NCBI RefSeq assembly: GCF_910592395.1
Contig: NC_088310.1
Coordinates: 317,501-381,500 of the forward strand
Length of the DNA stretch: 64,000 bases
Reading direction: 5' to 3'
Source: Lineus longissimus
Taxonomy: Eukaryota; Nemertea; Pilidiophora; Heteronemertea; Lineidae
Below, one piece after another: positions 1 through 11,724 of this stretch (its first letter is position 1; each line of letters begins with the position of its first letter). A model generated the notes under the pieces. That model was not told the DNA's origin and did no database searches. It saw only the letters and a list, made by a program, of their open reading frames with translations. Both the position numbers and the translations under genes were made by a program.

Positions 1-189
1 CAGTCTAGAAAAATCACTAAGGGCTTCGCGACGATCCGGGAATCGATTTGTCTGGATGCTGTCGGTCAAGGCCAGAAAGTGTCAGTGTGGTCTTAAGCAG
101 TGGCAGTAGCACACAGCTCGTCATAATACGTCGATACTGCTGGTCCTTTTATAGAATTATATTCATCACTCATATAACATTTCTTTCAG

Positions 190-2169
190 CAACTTCTCCA
201 ATTACAAGTATAGATTCACCATGCCCCGAGCTGGTGGCGAAGGCAGAGGGCTGTGGTATAGTTTTGATGTCGGGCCTATTCATTTCATAGCATGGGACAC
301 TGAGCTGTACTACTACACCAACTATGGCAAGCAACAGATTTATAACCAGTACAAGTGGCTAGAGCAAGATCTCATAGTAGGTATTGTTGCATACTAGTAA
401 CTTGTCTGTCAAAAGATTGTACTTCGAAATCAGTGCCTTGACTGACTTCAAAGATTCGGAGTTGATGTTTCTTCATGTATTGGGAGCATTCTTTGACACT
501 CAGAACACCGAATAGTTCAGGTCACATCTGCCGACTCTGGACTCCTGGTCAATCTTCAAAGGAAGAGAAAAATGGTAAACTGGGTCAATAGAGCTTTTTT
601 TCTAAATTGAACGTGGAATTGCACCTTGACCATTCTTATCTTTACCTCGCCAGGAAGCTAACAGGAACCGCAAGGAAAGACCCTGGATCATCACATTTGG
701 GCATCGTCCGATGTACTGCAGCAACAGTAAAAATGATGACTTGGTGCATTGCCAAAATCCTGAAAATATTGTAAGTAAACGTATGAAAACATTGACCTGT
801 ATTTAAACAAAGATGAAGTACCGCTAATTGCTTAAACAAGGCATCTACAGATTGCTCATTTAAGAATTCAGAGCCAAATCGTTAGACACATACCGGGACT
901 AAGTGCTGCAAAAACTCTAACTACTGCTCAGACAAGAGCAACCTTTCTCATTTTGAATCGCTGTCCCGGATCTAAGTAGATTCATTCAGAGTATGGGCGT
1001 GTCCCATTATTTCTTGGACATCCGGTTATACATGTAGAGTGCTCTGTCCAAAACACAAAATACACTTTTTTGATTTCATTAACATTTTATTCTAGGTAAG
1101 AGTAGGTGACCCGACAGAAAAGCCATCATGGCCTAGTCCAGAGGACCTGTTCTACCAGTACGGTGTGGATTTAGAAATAGGAGCCCACGAGCACGACTAT
1201 GAGAGAATGTGGCCTGTCTACAACATGAGAGTGTGCAATGGGAGCACAAAGTATCCTTACACCAACCCGACAGCGCCAGTGCATATCCTCACGGGATCGG
1301 CGGTAAGGTTTTTTACAGTACACTGGAACCCCGGTAACACAACCGAGGTTGAATGGACGCGTTACAGCGGGACACTTTTTGATACCAATGATGTGTTGAT
1401 ACTCGACAAAAGAGATGGGTGGTTTAAGAGAGAGATACGAAAAGTGATTTAAAAGAGACGTGAGTCCCCTCCCCTCAATAGATATGGTGGATTGCATATC
1501 AACTTATCGTACAGGTGGGACCGGGCCAGGAGGACAATGCCATCAGTCTTCTCGCGGAAAGTTGCGAGATCGGACGTGAATAACGTCTTACTTTAACTTA
1601 TTCCAGGGTGCTTGGTCAGGCCTTGACCCCTTCTTCACCATCCCCTGGCCGTGGAGTGCAGCGCGCGTAGAAGATTATGGTTACAATAGAGTCCAGGTGG
1701 TGAATTCGACACATCTCTATTTTGAGTATGTCTCAGACGATAAGGTAGGCGTTTAGAATATGAAAACTTAATTTTAACCACTTCTAATTACGATTAGTAA
1801 TTGCTGTAGAGTTATTAGTAGCCAAGGGAAATGACGCTCCCCTATTAATCATTTATTAATTGAAATGTCTTTAGTTGAAACATTTGCCTTCCCTGTACTA
1901 CTCTTAGAGTCTGGTTGCACTTTCAGGGAGGAAAAGTGGTTGATACTGTATGGTACATCAAGGAGAAACATGGTCCTGGTCTTTACACCTGCCACCTTGG
2001 TATGGATCAAGACTATCATGAGAAGACGGTGAACAAGTTTCATGGTATTCTGGACGACTTTAACAAAAAGCGCAAGGCCGAGCAGGAAGAGAACTCCAAG
2101 CAAAGTTGGCTCATGAGGGTGTTGGGCATGAAGTCAGTTGAACAACCATTGGAACACGAGCGCCTCTAA
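190..2169 (+). CDS. ACP7: Purple acid phosphatase (acid phosphatase type 7-like), copy A, 5' part outside the window
   Basis: The last five exons are visible: 190-376, 654-770, 1096-1302, 1607-1744 and 1927-2169, stop at 2167-2169. Each is bounded by AG and GT and joins in frame. They encode the C-terminal half of a secreted or lysosomal dinuclear metallophosphoesterase that hydrolyses phosphate monoesters at acid pH. Visible metal-ligand blocks are GHRPMYCS (exon 654-770) and AHEHDYER (exon 1096-1302). The N-terminal blocks (GDMGN, GDYAY, GNHE) would lie before base 1. Exon order, lengths and phases match the downstream copy B exactly, except for the lysine-rich final exon (243 against 237 bases). 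Family assignment is secure. Whether the whole gene is intact cannot be judged because its start is missing; bases 1-189 look like intron. Confidence 0.9.
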
Positions 2170-3186
2170 GTCATAGGAAAGAGGAGCTGCTTCAGCACAA
2201 AGAGTCATTTCCTCTGCTAGATAACAGCTGAACGTACGAGTAAACAGTAGTTGGTGTGTATGTACTTAATAAGACTGTTGGGGGGGGGGGGATGGGTAAT
2301 ATATGCAATTTTGTAAATAGATAACGAACACGTTTTGACGTGTATAATGTGCAAATTTGACGTCCGCTATTAAAATGTTTGCTTAGAATGCCATCATGTC
2401 GTTGTTAATCAATTTACGGTCAGGTGCCTGTCAGGTCAGAGTCACATGATGTAACAGATGGTCGTGTAAACAAGGCTGTGCTAGATCACATGCTCATGTG
2501 GGAGAGTCAGACGCCGATTGTTACATGATGCCGAGTCGAATAAGTGCTTGGCAATAGGCCTGCAAACCCAGGGCAGTCCATTGCGTCAACCTAATTGGAT
2601 CTCCTTACGCGACAGGACGAGGCCGGTGTAATGCGTCCGGAGTGTAGCAAACCTATAACTCTATACTCGCCTACGTGCCAGCCCATACCGGACTGGTCCA
2701 TTAAGATCAGATACGTTGCTGCCGCACGGTATTTCAGTACCACTCGGGAATTTCGGGCACGGTTCATATCGCCTATACACCGAAGAAAAACTGACAGCGA
2801 ATCTAATGGGGGACGAAAACAAGATGATATCCTCAAGATGTGGCAACGTAAAAATGACTGGTCGTGTTGCTCACTCTCAAGCGTGTGATATGAGGTTTCG
2901 TACGCACGGGTTCACAAAATCTCAGTCCATCCCTGGTATACATTATTTTTCATAACAATGACAATTCCTGATATTTCTCCAAAACATAAGTGGCTATTGA
3001 CATAGATTATCACATGATTCACCAACAATGCCCAAGGTTCATGACGATTATACACCGCCAGAAGGTTTAACATCAATATCATGCTATTCAGGCTGCATTA
3101 ACATAAAATCAATAGGTGAAGCGGCGTGTGACTAGCTCAGTCAGCTGACGGCGTCCATTGTGATAGCGACGAGAGAACACAACGAT
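2170..3186. other. Intergenic interval between the two phosphatase genes
   Basis: A variant poly(A) signal ATTAAA lies at 2369-2374, 200 bp after the copy A stop. A run of 12 G lies near 2280-2291. A stretch of about 40 bp near 2612-2650 (core gcgacaggacgagg...gcgtccggagtg) recurs in degenerate form near 7752-7790 inside a copy B intron. No TATA box or convincing coding exon was seen before the copy B start. Confidence 0.5.
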
Positions 3187-6100
3187 ATGTGTATCCGAGG
3201 TGAAATGTTGGTGATCCTAGCGGTGGTCCTTGTTGTGGGCCTGATCGCCCAGATTCAAGCCGTAGATTTTTATCAACCGGAGCAGATCCACATGTCATAT
3301 GGAGGTAAGTGACCGACGGGAGGCTCGCGATGAGCATCCGTGTCATATTACGGCAACATTGGCCCATATATTTGCCTTAGTATACCGATGGCGTTCTTTC
3401 TTGCACAGGCATACTTATAGGGCCTATTACCTTAGAGTAACTAGACTTGTTAGTCTGTTACTCTAACCTATTACTGCATGCTTTATACGATACTGGTGTG
3501 TGTACCGGTGCGTATGTATGTATTCAGCCCACGAAGGCCTGCGGTGTGTACGATAATGGTATAAGAGCATGGTGAAGTGTGTTTAATATGTTGTTACACT
3601 GATAGCGTTGAGCTATAACTGAATACCAACGTCGCCCACCATATCAAACCGTACTACAACTCACTGCTGCTCATCAAAGTGTTCAGATGTTGGTTGCTTT
3701 CTAGATGTCGTTAAATGGGCTCAAAATTGCTGCTGGGATGGTGTCATCATTATCTTAACGCACTGTCAGAGGTAGGGGAGCCGTATCTATAGGTCAGAAT
3801 GCTAAAGGCACGCGAGTTCTTTTGCGTATGCCCAAAGGTTTTTTTCCCCTCAATTGCTTTGAGTTAAGTGTCAGTCCACAGATAGACGATGCAAAATACG
3901 TTTATCAGGGATTTTCAGGAAAAAGTGCTCTTCCCAGACTAAAAATACCAAACTTCCTTGGGGTATTTCTACCTTTCAGTGTCAATCCTTCAGATAACTT
4001 TTATGCTGGAATAAAAAGTACAAGCGTAGACAATATTACTTAACAGAAGAAAACAATTTAATTTTTTTTTCAAAGGTACTATGTCGATGGTGGAACCCCA
4101 AACCATCCTCCACTAGTCACTCATCCCGATGCGACAAGCACAGCAACGGGTTCCTTCGGTGCCACGTCAGCAAGTGTGGTGTATCTTTACCAACTCTTAT
4201 AATAACACACATCTCTAATATAGGGGTTGTGATTCACTGGGCATTGCTCCCATGGTATTGTGTAGATACGGGTCCCGCATCTCTAGCAAGTGCCTCATCA
4301 CAAACAGTATTGTAAATTAAAGGTATATTTCGTTTTCAGCTGACCCTACGCAAATGACCTTCACTTGGGTGACCTTTGACAACACGTCGGTCGCCATTGT
4401 TCAATATGGCGTCAAATCGTTTGAAGACTATACAGCCAAGGGTATCATTGAGAAGTTCGTGGATGGGGGAGCGGCAAAGCGAGTGATTTATATGTACAGG
4501 GTGAATGCTACGATGTTGACACCTGGACAAACATACAGTAAGTTATGTAGCATCAAAGAGGGCTTGTCTCACTTTTGGAACTCACGAGCTCGAATCCTAA
4601 TATAAGCTGAATGAGCGTTAGGTCTTAGATGTTTATGTCGTGCTCCCTCCATTCCCTTTCAGCATGAAATGCTTCAGACTGAAACTGAAAGTGACTGGCC
4701 TTATAAAAGGACAGATAGAGAGCTCTCCAAAGATCTTTAGTTGAGTGGGCATACACGATTTCTTAAAGAAACATTATCAACATTGCGTATATGCTGCCAA
4801 TATCTAATACAAACATAGATTTAGTAAATACTAGTATTGACAATTCACACGTTAAATGGAAAGACAGATTTCGGATACTCTAAGAAAATACGAAGTTTGA
4901 AGTTTTTTGACTCTTCCAGGATACCGTGTTGGGAGTCCCCTTGGATGGAGCACCATGTTCACATTCACCGCCATGAAGAGCGGCACCAACTGGAGCCCGA
5001 GGTTCGCCTTGTATGGCGACATGGGCAACAAAAACGCCCAGTCGATGGCCAGGTTACAGACAGAGGCAGAGGAGGGGAACGTGGACTTTATTGTACATGC
5101 AGGTTGGTTCATTTTACGAGTAGCTCTTGCCCTACGCAGAACGAACATCCTGCTTGTATTGTAATACAGTTCACCTTTAAGGTCTTATTCAGTTTCATAT
5201 ACCATTTTCACAGGATTCTTGTAAGGTTCTGGGTTCCAACATACAATATCCAATATCTACAAGATTCTTGAGCACATAATACGGCAAATGAATTGCTATA
5301 GATTTGATCAACAAGTTGGCTGCAACTAGCAACGTTTGTAATAACTGCGAAGAAATATAGGTATGACGTGATTTTGTACTTTTATGACTAACAAGTAAAG
5401 AATAATATATTGCCAATAATAGGTTGTATCAAAGTATTTTGATTGATCTGTCCTATTGACATTTGAAGTGTAAAGTGCCTTCTGACATTGACATGACAAG
5501 GGCATCAAGTTCACTATTGTGATATTATCGAGTTGACCTGGAGCTTGAACGAATCGATTTTCATTGTTTTGAAGAGAAAAAAATGGCATATTCGTCCTTT
5601 TTCCAGGTGATTATGCCTACAATATGGACAATGTAAGTCAGTTGATCAGACCTTGTATTGGGGTACCAACCAGGCTGCAGGTTGTCTCCCTGTCTTCGCT
5701 AAGAAAGAAGAAGTGGACTTACTGGTTTTTCATTATGTCATGAGGTGTGGTTCTGACACACCTCAAGCCATTCATTTTAGTTAGATGGCAGTCGTTTTTA
5801 CTGTACCCCGTGGCGCCTTGTAATAACTGCGGTCCATTGATAGAGGAAATGTTCTCAATAATATTCAATCAAAAAACAACGAATTCATAAGATTATTCAA
5901 AATCGGTTGTGTCGTAAACGGCTTTAGAAAATATATAATTGTTCATCCTTCCTATAGGAGAATGCAACCCGTGGTGACGAATTCATGCGCCAGATCGAAC
6001 CCATCGCAGCCAATGTGCCTTACATGACATGTGTTGGAAATCACGAATACGCGTAGTAAGTGACAATAAGAATTCAGAATATTCCTTCATATTTTCCAAA

Positions 6101-8722
6101 TGTTCTGCTTTTAGGACAATGCAACACGCGGTGACGAATTAATGCGTCAAATACTACCTATTGCTGCTAATGTACCTTAGGTAGTAGGTTTAATACCAGT
6201 TTAAATGGTTAGAAAATGACTTGATAGTAAGTAAGTAACAATTGTCTTCCCCCTGCTTTACACACCCTTCCTGTCTCTGTTTCAGTGACAAGATGACAGA
6301 CTCGGCGTGTATACATTCGACCTTTGTATATTTTGGCACCCTTTTGTGTATAGCACATCATCATTTCTTTCAGCAACTTCTCCAATTACAAGTATAGATT
6401 CACCATGCCCCGAGCTGGTGGCGAAGGCAGAGGGCTGTGGTATAGTTTCGATGTCGGGCCTATTCATTTCATAGCATGGGACACTGAGCTGTACTACTAC
6501 ACCAACTATGGCAAGCAACAGATTTATAACCAGTACAAGTGGCTAGAGCAAGATCTCATAGTAGGTATTATTATGTCTTGTTTAGCTAATGATTTCGGTC
6601 AACAAAACGTTCGGTGGATAGTTACTTTGGTTCTGTGGTTCGTTTTCTTTTCAACAATTCTCTTCTAGGAAGCTAATAAGAACAGAGCCGAGCGACCCTG
6701 GGTCATAACTATTGGCCATCGCCCAATGTACTGCAGCAACAACAAGAATGATAACTTTGAACATTGCCAAAATCCTGACAACCTAGTAAGTGAACGGAAA
6801 ACAGACCTGACCACCCAGTTCCAGATCCTTGCTCTCCTACGAATGCTTGCCATGCAGCATCAACGGGCATTGTACCATGTTATGGTGCCAAAACACGGCA
6901 AATCCCTTCTTTACCTCATTTTAACCAAACCTTTTACCCCCTTCCTCTCTACACCGCCAGGAGGCGAACAAGAACCGAGACAAGCGACCTTGGATCATCA
7001 CCTTTGGACACCGTCCAATGTATTGTAGCAACAACAAAGGAGACAACTTTGAGCATTGTCAGAATCCTGAAAACTATGTAAGTGATCATGGCTCCTAGTC
7101 CCTTCCAATCCACACCCTGATACCGATATGAGAAGCTTAACAAACTCGCCTATGAAACAGCCTCACCCTTTGTAGCAAAACGCCAGTAAAGCCTGAGCCA
7201 GGATCTCTCAACTTTCGCATTATCATATACCTTAAATGTGGCAAAACGTGCATCCTGCAATGGGGTAAAACATCTGAAATACCAAATTGGAAACGTGTGT
7301 ACGATATGACACTCACTGAAATGTGTTTGACTCGGGTGATGAACCTGTCTGAATTAACGTGTTGCATTCCGCACCAACTTGAGCAGTGGTGATGTTGAAG
7401 AAGCATCATACGTTGTAGAAGTTGTGCTTGTCCATTAACACATACATTAACTTTGCTTTCTGTAGGTGAGAGTTGGTGACCCAACTCAAAAACCAGGATG
7501 GCCGAGTCCAGAGGACCTATTCTACAAGTATGGAGTCGATTTAGAAATAGCAGCACACGAGCACGACTATGAGAGAATGTGGCCTGTCTTCAACATGAGA
7601 GTGTGCAATGGGAGCACAAAGTATCCTTACACCAACCCGACAGCGCCAGTGCATATCGTCACGGGATCGGCGGTAAGTTCATGAGTTTTCTGTATAACGG
7701 ATTGAACAGGTATTCCATTGCCGTCGTCCTGGTAGTCTTTCCTCAATTTCGGGCGACAGGACGAGGTCGGTTCACTGCGTCCGGAGTGTTGTCTTCTGTG
7801 AGCTCTGTGCATCTCTTTACATCATCTACATGTGTGCGATATACCCGATCCCTTGTTTGGTCGCATGTTCGATTATGTTCGAGAGTTCTCTACAAGATGA
7901 TGTCGGAACTTTGATGTGATCTGGCGAGCTGAGCTTCCTCTTTGCTGCGTCGATCATCTCAAATGAGTTTGGTAACCATCACTATAGAAGGACAGATGAA
8001 GTCGCCAGCGAGTCCGTACCCTTCTCGTTCTGAATTTGGCCTTTTGTCTTTCACCTCCCGGCGTCATGTTCATTGTAGCATCCTCTAAACGACATGATCT
8101 AAGAAGTCCTTCTACATGTTATGTTACATCCTTCTCTTGTTGCAGGGCTCTCAGGAAGGCGTTGATCCCTTTTTCACTATCCCTTGGCCTTGGAGTGCGT
8201 TACGGACCACTGATTATGGTTACAATCGAGTGAAGGTGGTCAATTCGACACATCTCTACTTTGAATATGTCTCAGATGTACAGGTAGGCGTGGCGTATTT
8301 CCTCAAATGAATGATACAGCAATCTAGCCCTTGTCGTGCATCAGAAGTGGAGATTTGTGTTCATTTTGATACCATGAAGTTGTAATGGCAGTGTGTAGCT
8401 TCATGCAAGGCAATACGAAATACTATCTGTGAGTCGCCTTTTAATAGGCTTATTCCCTAGCTGATTCTGGTCACCATTTTTTCAGGGAGGAAGAGTGATG
8501 GATTCTATCTGGTATATCAAGGACAAACATGGCCCTGGTCTTTACACCTGCCACCTTGGTATGGATCAAGACTATCATAAGAACAAGGTGAAAGAGTTTG
8601 AGAAGATCCGTGATGACTTCAACGGAAAGTTCAAGGGAAAGCAGCAGAAAAAGAAATCGAAACGAATTCCTCTCATGCGACTTTTACAGCCAGCCCGGCC
8701 AATTGAACATGAGCGTCTCTAG
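3187..8722 (+). CDS. ACP7: Purple acid phosphatase (acid phosphatase type 7-like), copy B, complete
   Basis: Exons: 3187-3304, 4340-4537, 4920-5102, 5607-5632 (26 nt), 5958-6055, 6374-6560, then 6669-6785 or 6961-7077, 7466-7672, 8146-8283 and 8486-8722. With one of the alternative exons this gives 1509 nt (502 aa), all phases agreeing. Residues 1-25 ([18 protein letters not shown]...) form a signal peptide. A fibronectin-like N-terminal domain follows ([16 protein letters not shown]). The catalytic domain carries the dinuclear metal ligands in order: GDMGN, GDYAYN (spanning the microexon), [12 protein letters not shown] and AHEHDYER. The protein should be a secreted or lysosomal acid phosphomonoesterase. 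The C-terminus is unusually lysine-rich and ends HERL. The start was chosen as the first ATG giving a full signal peptide; a second Met at codon 7 is possible. Confidence 0.93.
3432..3466. repeat. Near-perfect hairpin in copy B intron 1
   Basis: Left arm TTAGAGTAACTAGACT pairs with right arm AGTCTGTTACTCTAA, with one bulged base and a four-base loop. It lies in the first intron of phosphatase copy B. No function is evident. Confidence 0.6.
6115..6180 (+). pseudogene. Dead duplicate of phosphatase exon 5
   Basis: Directly after an acceptor-like ttttag, the frame reads [21 protein letters not shown] and then TAG. This matches the first two-thirds of the real exon at 5958-6055 ([22 protein letters not shown]). 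The copy stops before the metal-binding GNHE block and has no matching donor, so it cannot replace the true exon. It sits only 60 bp downstream of it, inside intron 5, and is best read as a decayed tandem exon duplication. Confidence 0.75.
6669..6785 (+). other. Alternative exon 7a of phosphatase copy B
   Basis: 117 nt, phase 0 at both ends, acceptor ttctag, donor gtaagt. It encodes [20 protein letters not shown] followed by [19 protein letters not shown]. It holds the GHRP metal-ligand histidine. It differs from exon 7b at 7 of 39 residues, while many third codon positions have changed, so the protein sequence has been conserved. Confidence 0.85.
6961..7077 (+). other. Alternative exon 7b of phosphatase copy B
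   Basis: 117 nt, phase 0 at both ends, acceptor cgccag, donor gtaagt, 175 bp after exon 7a. It encodes [20 protein letters not shown] followed by [19 protein letters not shown]. Including both 7a and 7b in one transcript would repeat the active-site GHRP block, so use of one or the other is more plausible. Copy A has only one exon at this place (654-770). Confidence 0.85.
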
Positions 8723-9389
8723 AGATCGGACAGCGAAAATACTAATGACATTCCATACAATCAAAGGAGGGCTAGGCAGGAGGTAGGGGTAAGCTGGTTT
8801 GACTTGGTGATGTAAATATGCCTGTAACAATCGTGTCGGTCTACCATGAGAAAGAGACACCATGCGGCAACTTATTGCAACTTTGTTTGGCTCAATGGCT
8901 CCTGCCTCCCTTTGAATACAAAGATAACTGTGATCAAGCTCTACTTAGCCAGCATAATCTCAGCCTATACTTACATTATTCTGTGAAGGATTGTGTGTGT
9001 GTGGGGGGGGGGGGGGCTACTTAGCATCTGTCTTTTCTTTTTTATCCGACGGCGTGTGCGAAATCATTTTGATCAGACAACCAGCTTCTTTTTTCAATGC
9101 GTTTTCATTATTTTGGACCGTTCATGCGAAATACATGAAGATGCACAAGTTGTAAATAAATGAAAATATTATATTCGTGCTTTGCTGTTCCTTCTCTTCA
9201 CTACATGAGCTATGTTATGTTGCTTTCCTCGCCATTTGGAGCCTAAGACTATAAGATACTCTAAGGCTCAGAAACGCTCTCTTAGAGCATGTATCTTTGC
9301 CGAATAAAAAGATAAGAAGGAACAACGATGTGATGAAAATGACTTCAAAACTTTGTGGTGTTTGTTATCAATCATGATACATGCACAAA
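8723..9389. other. 3' flank shared by phosphatase copy B and the asparaginase gene
   Basis: AATAAA at 9155-9160 is a good poly(A) signal for copy B, giving a 3' UTR of about 430 nt that contains a run of 14 G at 9003-9016. The remaining stretch separates the two convergent genes. No other coding exon was seen. Confidence 0.5.
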
Positions 9390-10722
9390 CTACTTTGCAC
9401 AGAACTGCCCGGTTTCCATATTCCTCCGAACCTGGTCCCATTTATAGACACACCCATTCATGGCAACGTAGACGCCATGTTGTTGTAGACCCTGTAAAGC
9501 ACCCACAGCGACACCTATATTGAAATCTGCATCGGACATCTTGAAAGTTTCTGGTTTCATCGCGCCTGTCAATATGACCACTTTCTCCAGTCCCGATGTG
9601 TTGTTGGCTAGATATGTTGCTGTTTCTATGAGGGTGTCTGTTCCATGTGCAATAAGCACCTTGCTACCGCTGTAACCTCGCACAGCCTCGGATAAGTGAG
9701 TCCTGAAACGGCAAGTTCAGAAACAAAGATGGACGTTTCATCTTTAAAGACGATCACAATAAAGACAAATGAGAAGACGGTAATGAAGCTAAGTGGCTTC
9801 GATCTGACTGAATGGGCGAAAAAAGGAGTTGCAGCCATTATATCAGACTTCAAAACTGTATTAGAAGTCAACATGTAGTGTAATGTGGAAGCTTTGACTG
9901 CTGGATAAGAGAGCTGCCCTTACATTTTTGACATAATAAAGATGCCGCTACGAGCTCGGTACGTATGGAATCTGAAAACCGCGACCTCGCCAAAAGCACT
10001 GACGAAATTAAGTAGATCTAAGTACATTGAGTGGAGTCTGGTGACACAAATGCTGTTTAACCCATTTATCCATGTCAGCAAGTATAGAATAGACCTATAA
10101 TCTTTAATCACTGGTCACGTACCTATCATCATCTGTGATCTTCTGACTGTCTTTCCTGCACGCTGATATGAACGACATGTTGAAACTTGGCTGCATCCTG
10201 GTGAGGATCCTCATGGCTGCCGAGTCGCCGATTTCAAATGCGTATCCACCAGTCACTTTGGGGTAATCCTTGTCAATGGTACCTGCAAGGGAACTGTGAC
10301 CATGCTGTACTAACTTGTCTTCGATACCAAGCCCGTCCTAGTTCTCAATGTATCAGTTCCCGACAGTTCACATCAGTGTGGCACCTCTGCAGCGGGCTGG
10401 CAGGCATGGGATGTAGAGAACAACAGAAATACATAAACACTGCCTTTGATTGACAGATGCTCGCTGCTATATGATCATATAATCTACCAGCAGATGGCAC
10501 TACTTTGGACAGATTGCTTCGTTTGTGCATCTGGGACAAATCAGGTCGCAGTTGCTTTCATCGGAAAAGCCTAACTCTTCGCCTGAGATTCAAGGCGATT
10601 GACAGTAGTCAACGGAATACCCACTGACTGATATGACCTTTTCGTTTCCATATAACTACAATGATCTCCTTACCACCCGTTTGAATAATAAGCATATCTG
10701 TAGAAGAAGCTCCGTCCGCCAT
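9390..10722 (-). CDS. Short single-domain L-asparaginase (N-terminal asparaginase domain only)
   Basis: Three exons on the minus strand: 10674-10722, 10123-10282 and 9390-9702, 522 nt, 173 aa, phases consistent. The start reads MADGASSTDMLIIQTGGTID. TGGTI carries the first catalytic Thr, and HGTDTLIET in exon 3 carries the second Thr-Asp pair. VILTGAMKP is the following conserved block. The protein should hydrolyse asparagine, or a related amide, to aspartate and ammonia in the cytosol; no signal peptide is visible. Standard type I/II asparaginases are about 330 aa with a C-terminal domain. This one stops after the N-terminal alpha/beta domain (ends GQFCAK), like short asparaginase-domain proteins of some bacteria. 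Introns with good splice sites show it is a resident eukaryotic gene. Substrate is uncertain. Confidence 0.88.
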
Positions 10723-10768
10723 CTTTGATGATGGTGGCCTTCTGAAAAAGTTAGATCAGTTGCCATGT

Positions 10769-10950
10769 ACGTTGTCACTTGTATGATTCATTTGTCACGA
10801 GTTAACTGAATTAGGCTTGAAATCACGACGTGAGGGTGAAACGTGGCCTCGTGAATCGTATGTAGCCCGCTCTTTGGAAACGACTTGTTCGTTCTTCATA
10901 TCACGCATGAATAGTGACCAGTGACACGTTACATGTGAAAACGTGAACTC
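10769..10950 (+). mobile_element. GTTCACGT-family MITE, copy a
   Basis: About 182 bp, from acgttgtcacttg to gaaaacgtgaactc, ending in short inverted repeats of GTTCACGT type. Internal blocks shared with the other copies are gtcacgagttaactgaatta, gtgaatcgtatgta and cttgttcgttcttcatatca. It has no coding capacity. It sits just upstream of the asparaginase start. Confidence 0.75.
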
Positions 10951-11411
10951 TTGGTGATCGCGGCATTCCCCAACGGAACAATACACTGCCAACAATGCAT
11001 TGCATGCCATAGCACTGCTCCAAGAGCCAAGTCATGGTCGCCGATGAGATTCTCTCAGACTTCATGCCCTGTCTCAAGCAAGAATATTCTAACAAATATA
11101 CCGTGCACGTTTTGGATATGTAAAATGGCTACCAAATAAGAAGTTGCAAACCTCATTTACCCTAATGCCGTGTTCTAGAGTGCTTGGGTCTCTTATCTTT
11201 CTCACAAAATGGACGCCAACGGTTGACCACCTGAATAGGATCGTTATAAAAGACGACCAGGCGGAATGACTGTATTGTGAAACACATGTCGCGCACGAAA
11301 ACCTGGCTTTGATTTGATTGTCGGGATTACATCAGGACGAAATTATAATCGTATTTGCTATTAGCATGAGCTTGCATTTATCAAATCAGAAACGGACAGT
11401 GCCTGTTGAAT

Positions 11412-11417
11412 TTATTT
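11412..11417 (-). promoter_or_regulatory. Poly(A) signal of the alpha-mannosidase gene
   Basis: TTTATT on the + strand is AATAAA on the minus strand, about 310 bp past the stop codon. It is the nearest canonical signal seen. Confidence 0.45.
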
Positions 11418-11724
11418 ATCTACCAGAGTTTTGTATTGTCCTAATGGAAAACAAAATGTAGTTAGTTGAGTGTACATCGCCAGATCGGTCTGCCGGCAGG
11501 TGTGCATGCGCATCTTAACTTGATAAGACTGTGGTTGATGTTCGGATTTGGAAGTTTGGATTTTGGAATGCTGCTGCTTCGGCATCAACAGGTCAGGGAA
11601 GGCATGCTACATCTACTGTCAAAAAGCTTGTTAACCTTTAGACAAAAGGGAGGCAGAGACCAAACAGATTTGTTTTTGCACCATGTAATTTGGAGATGCT
11701 CCATGGTTCACCCCATCACCAAGC

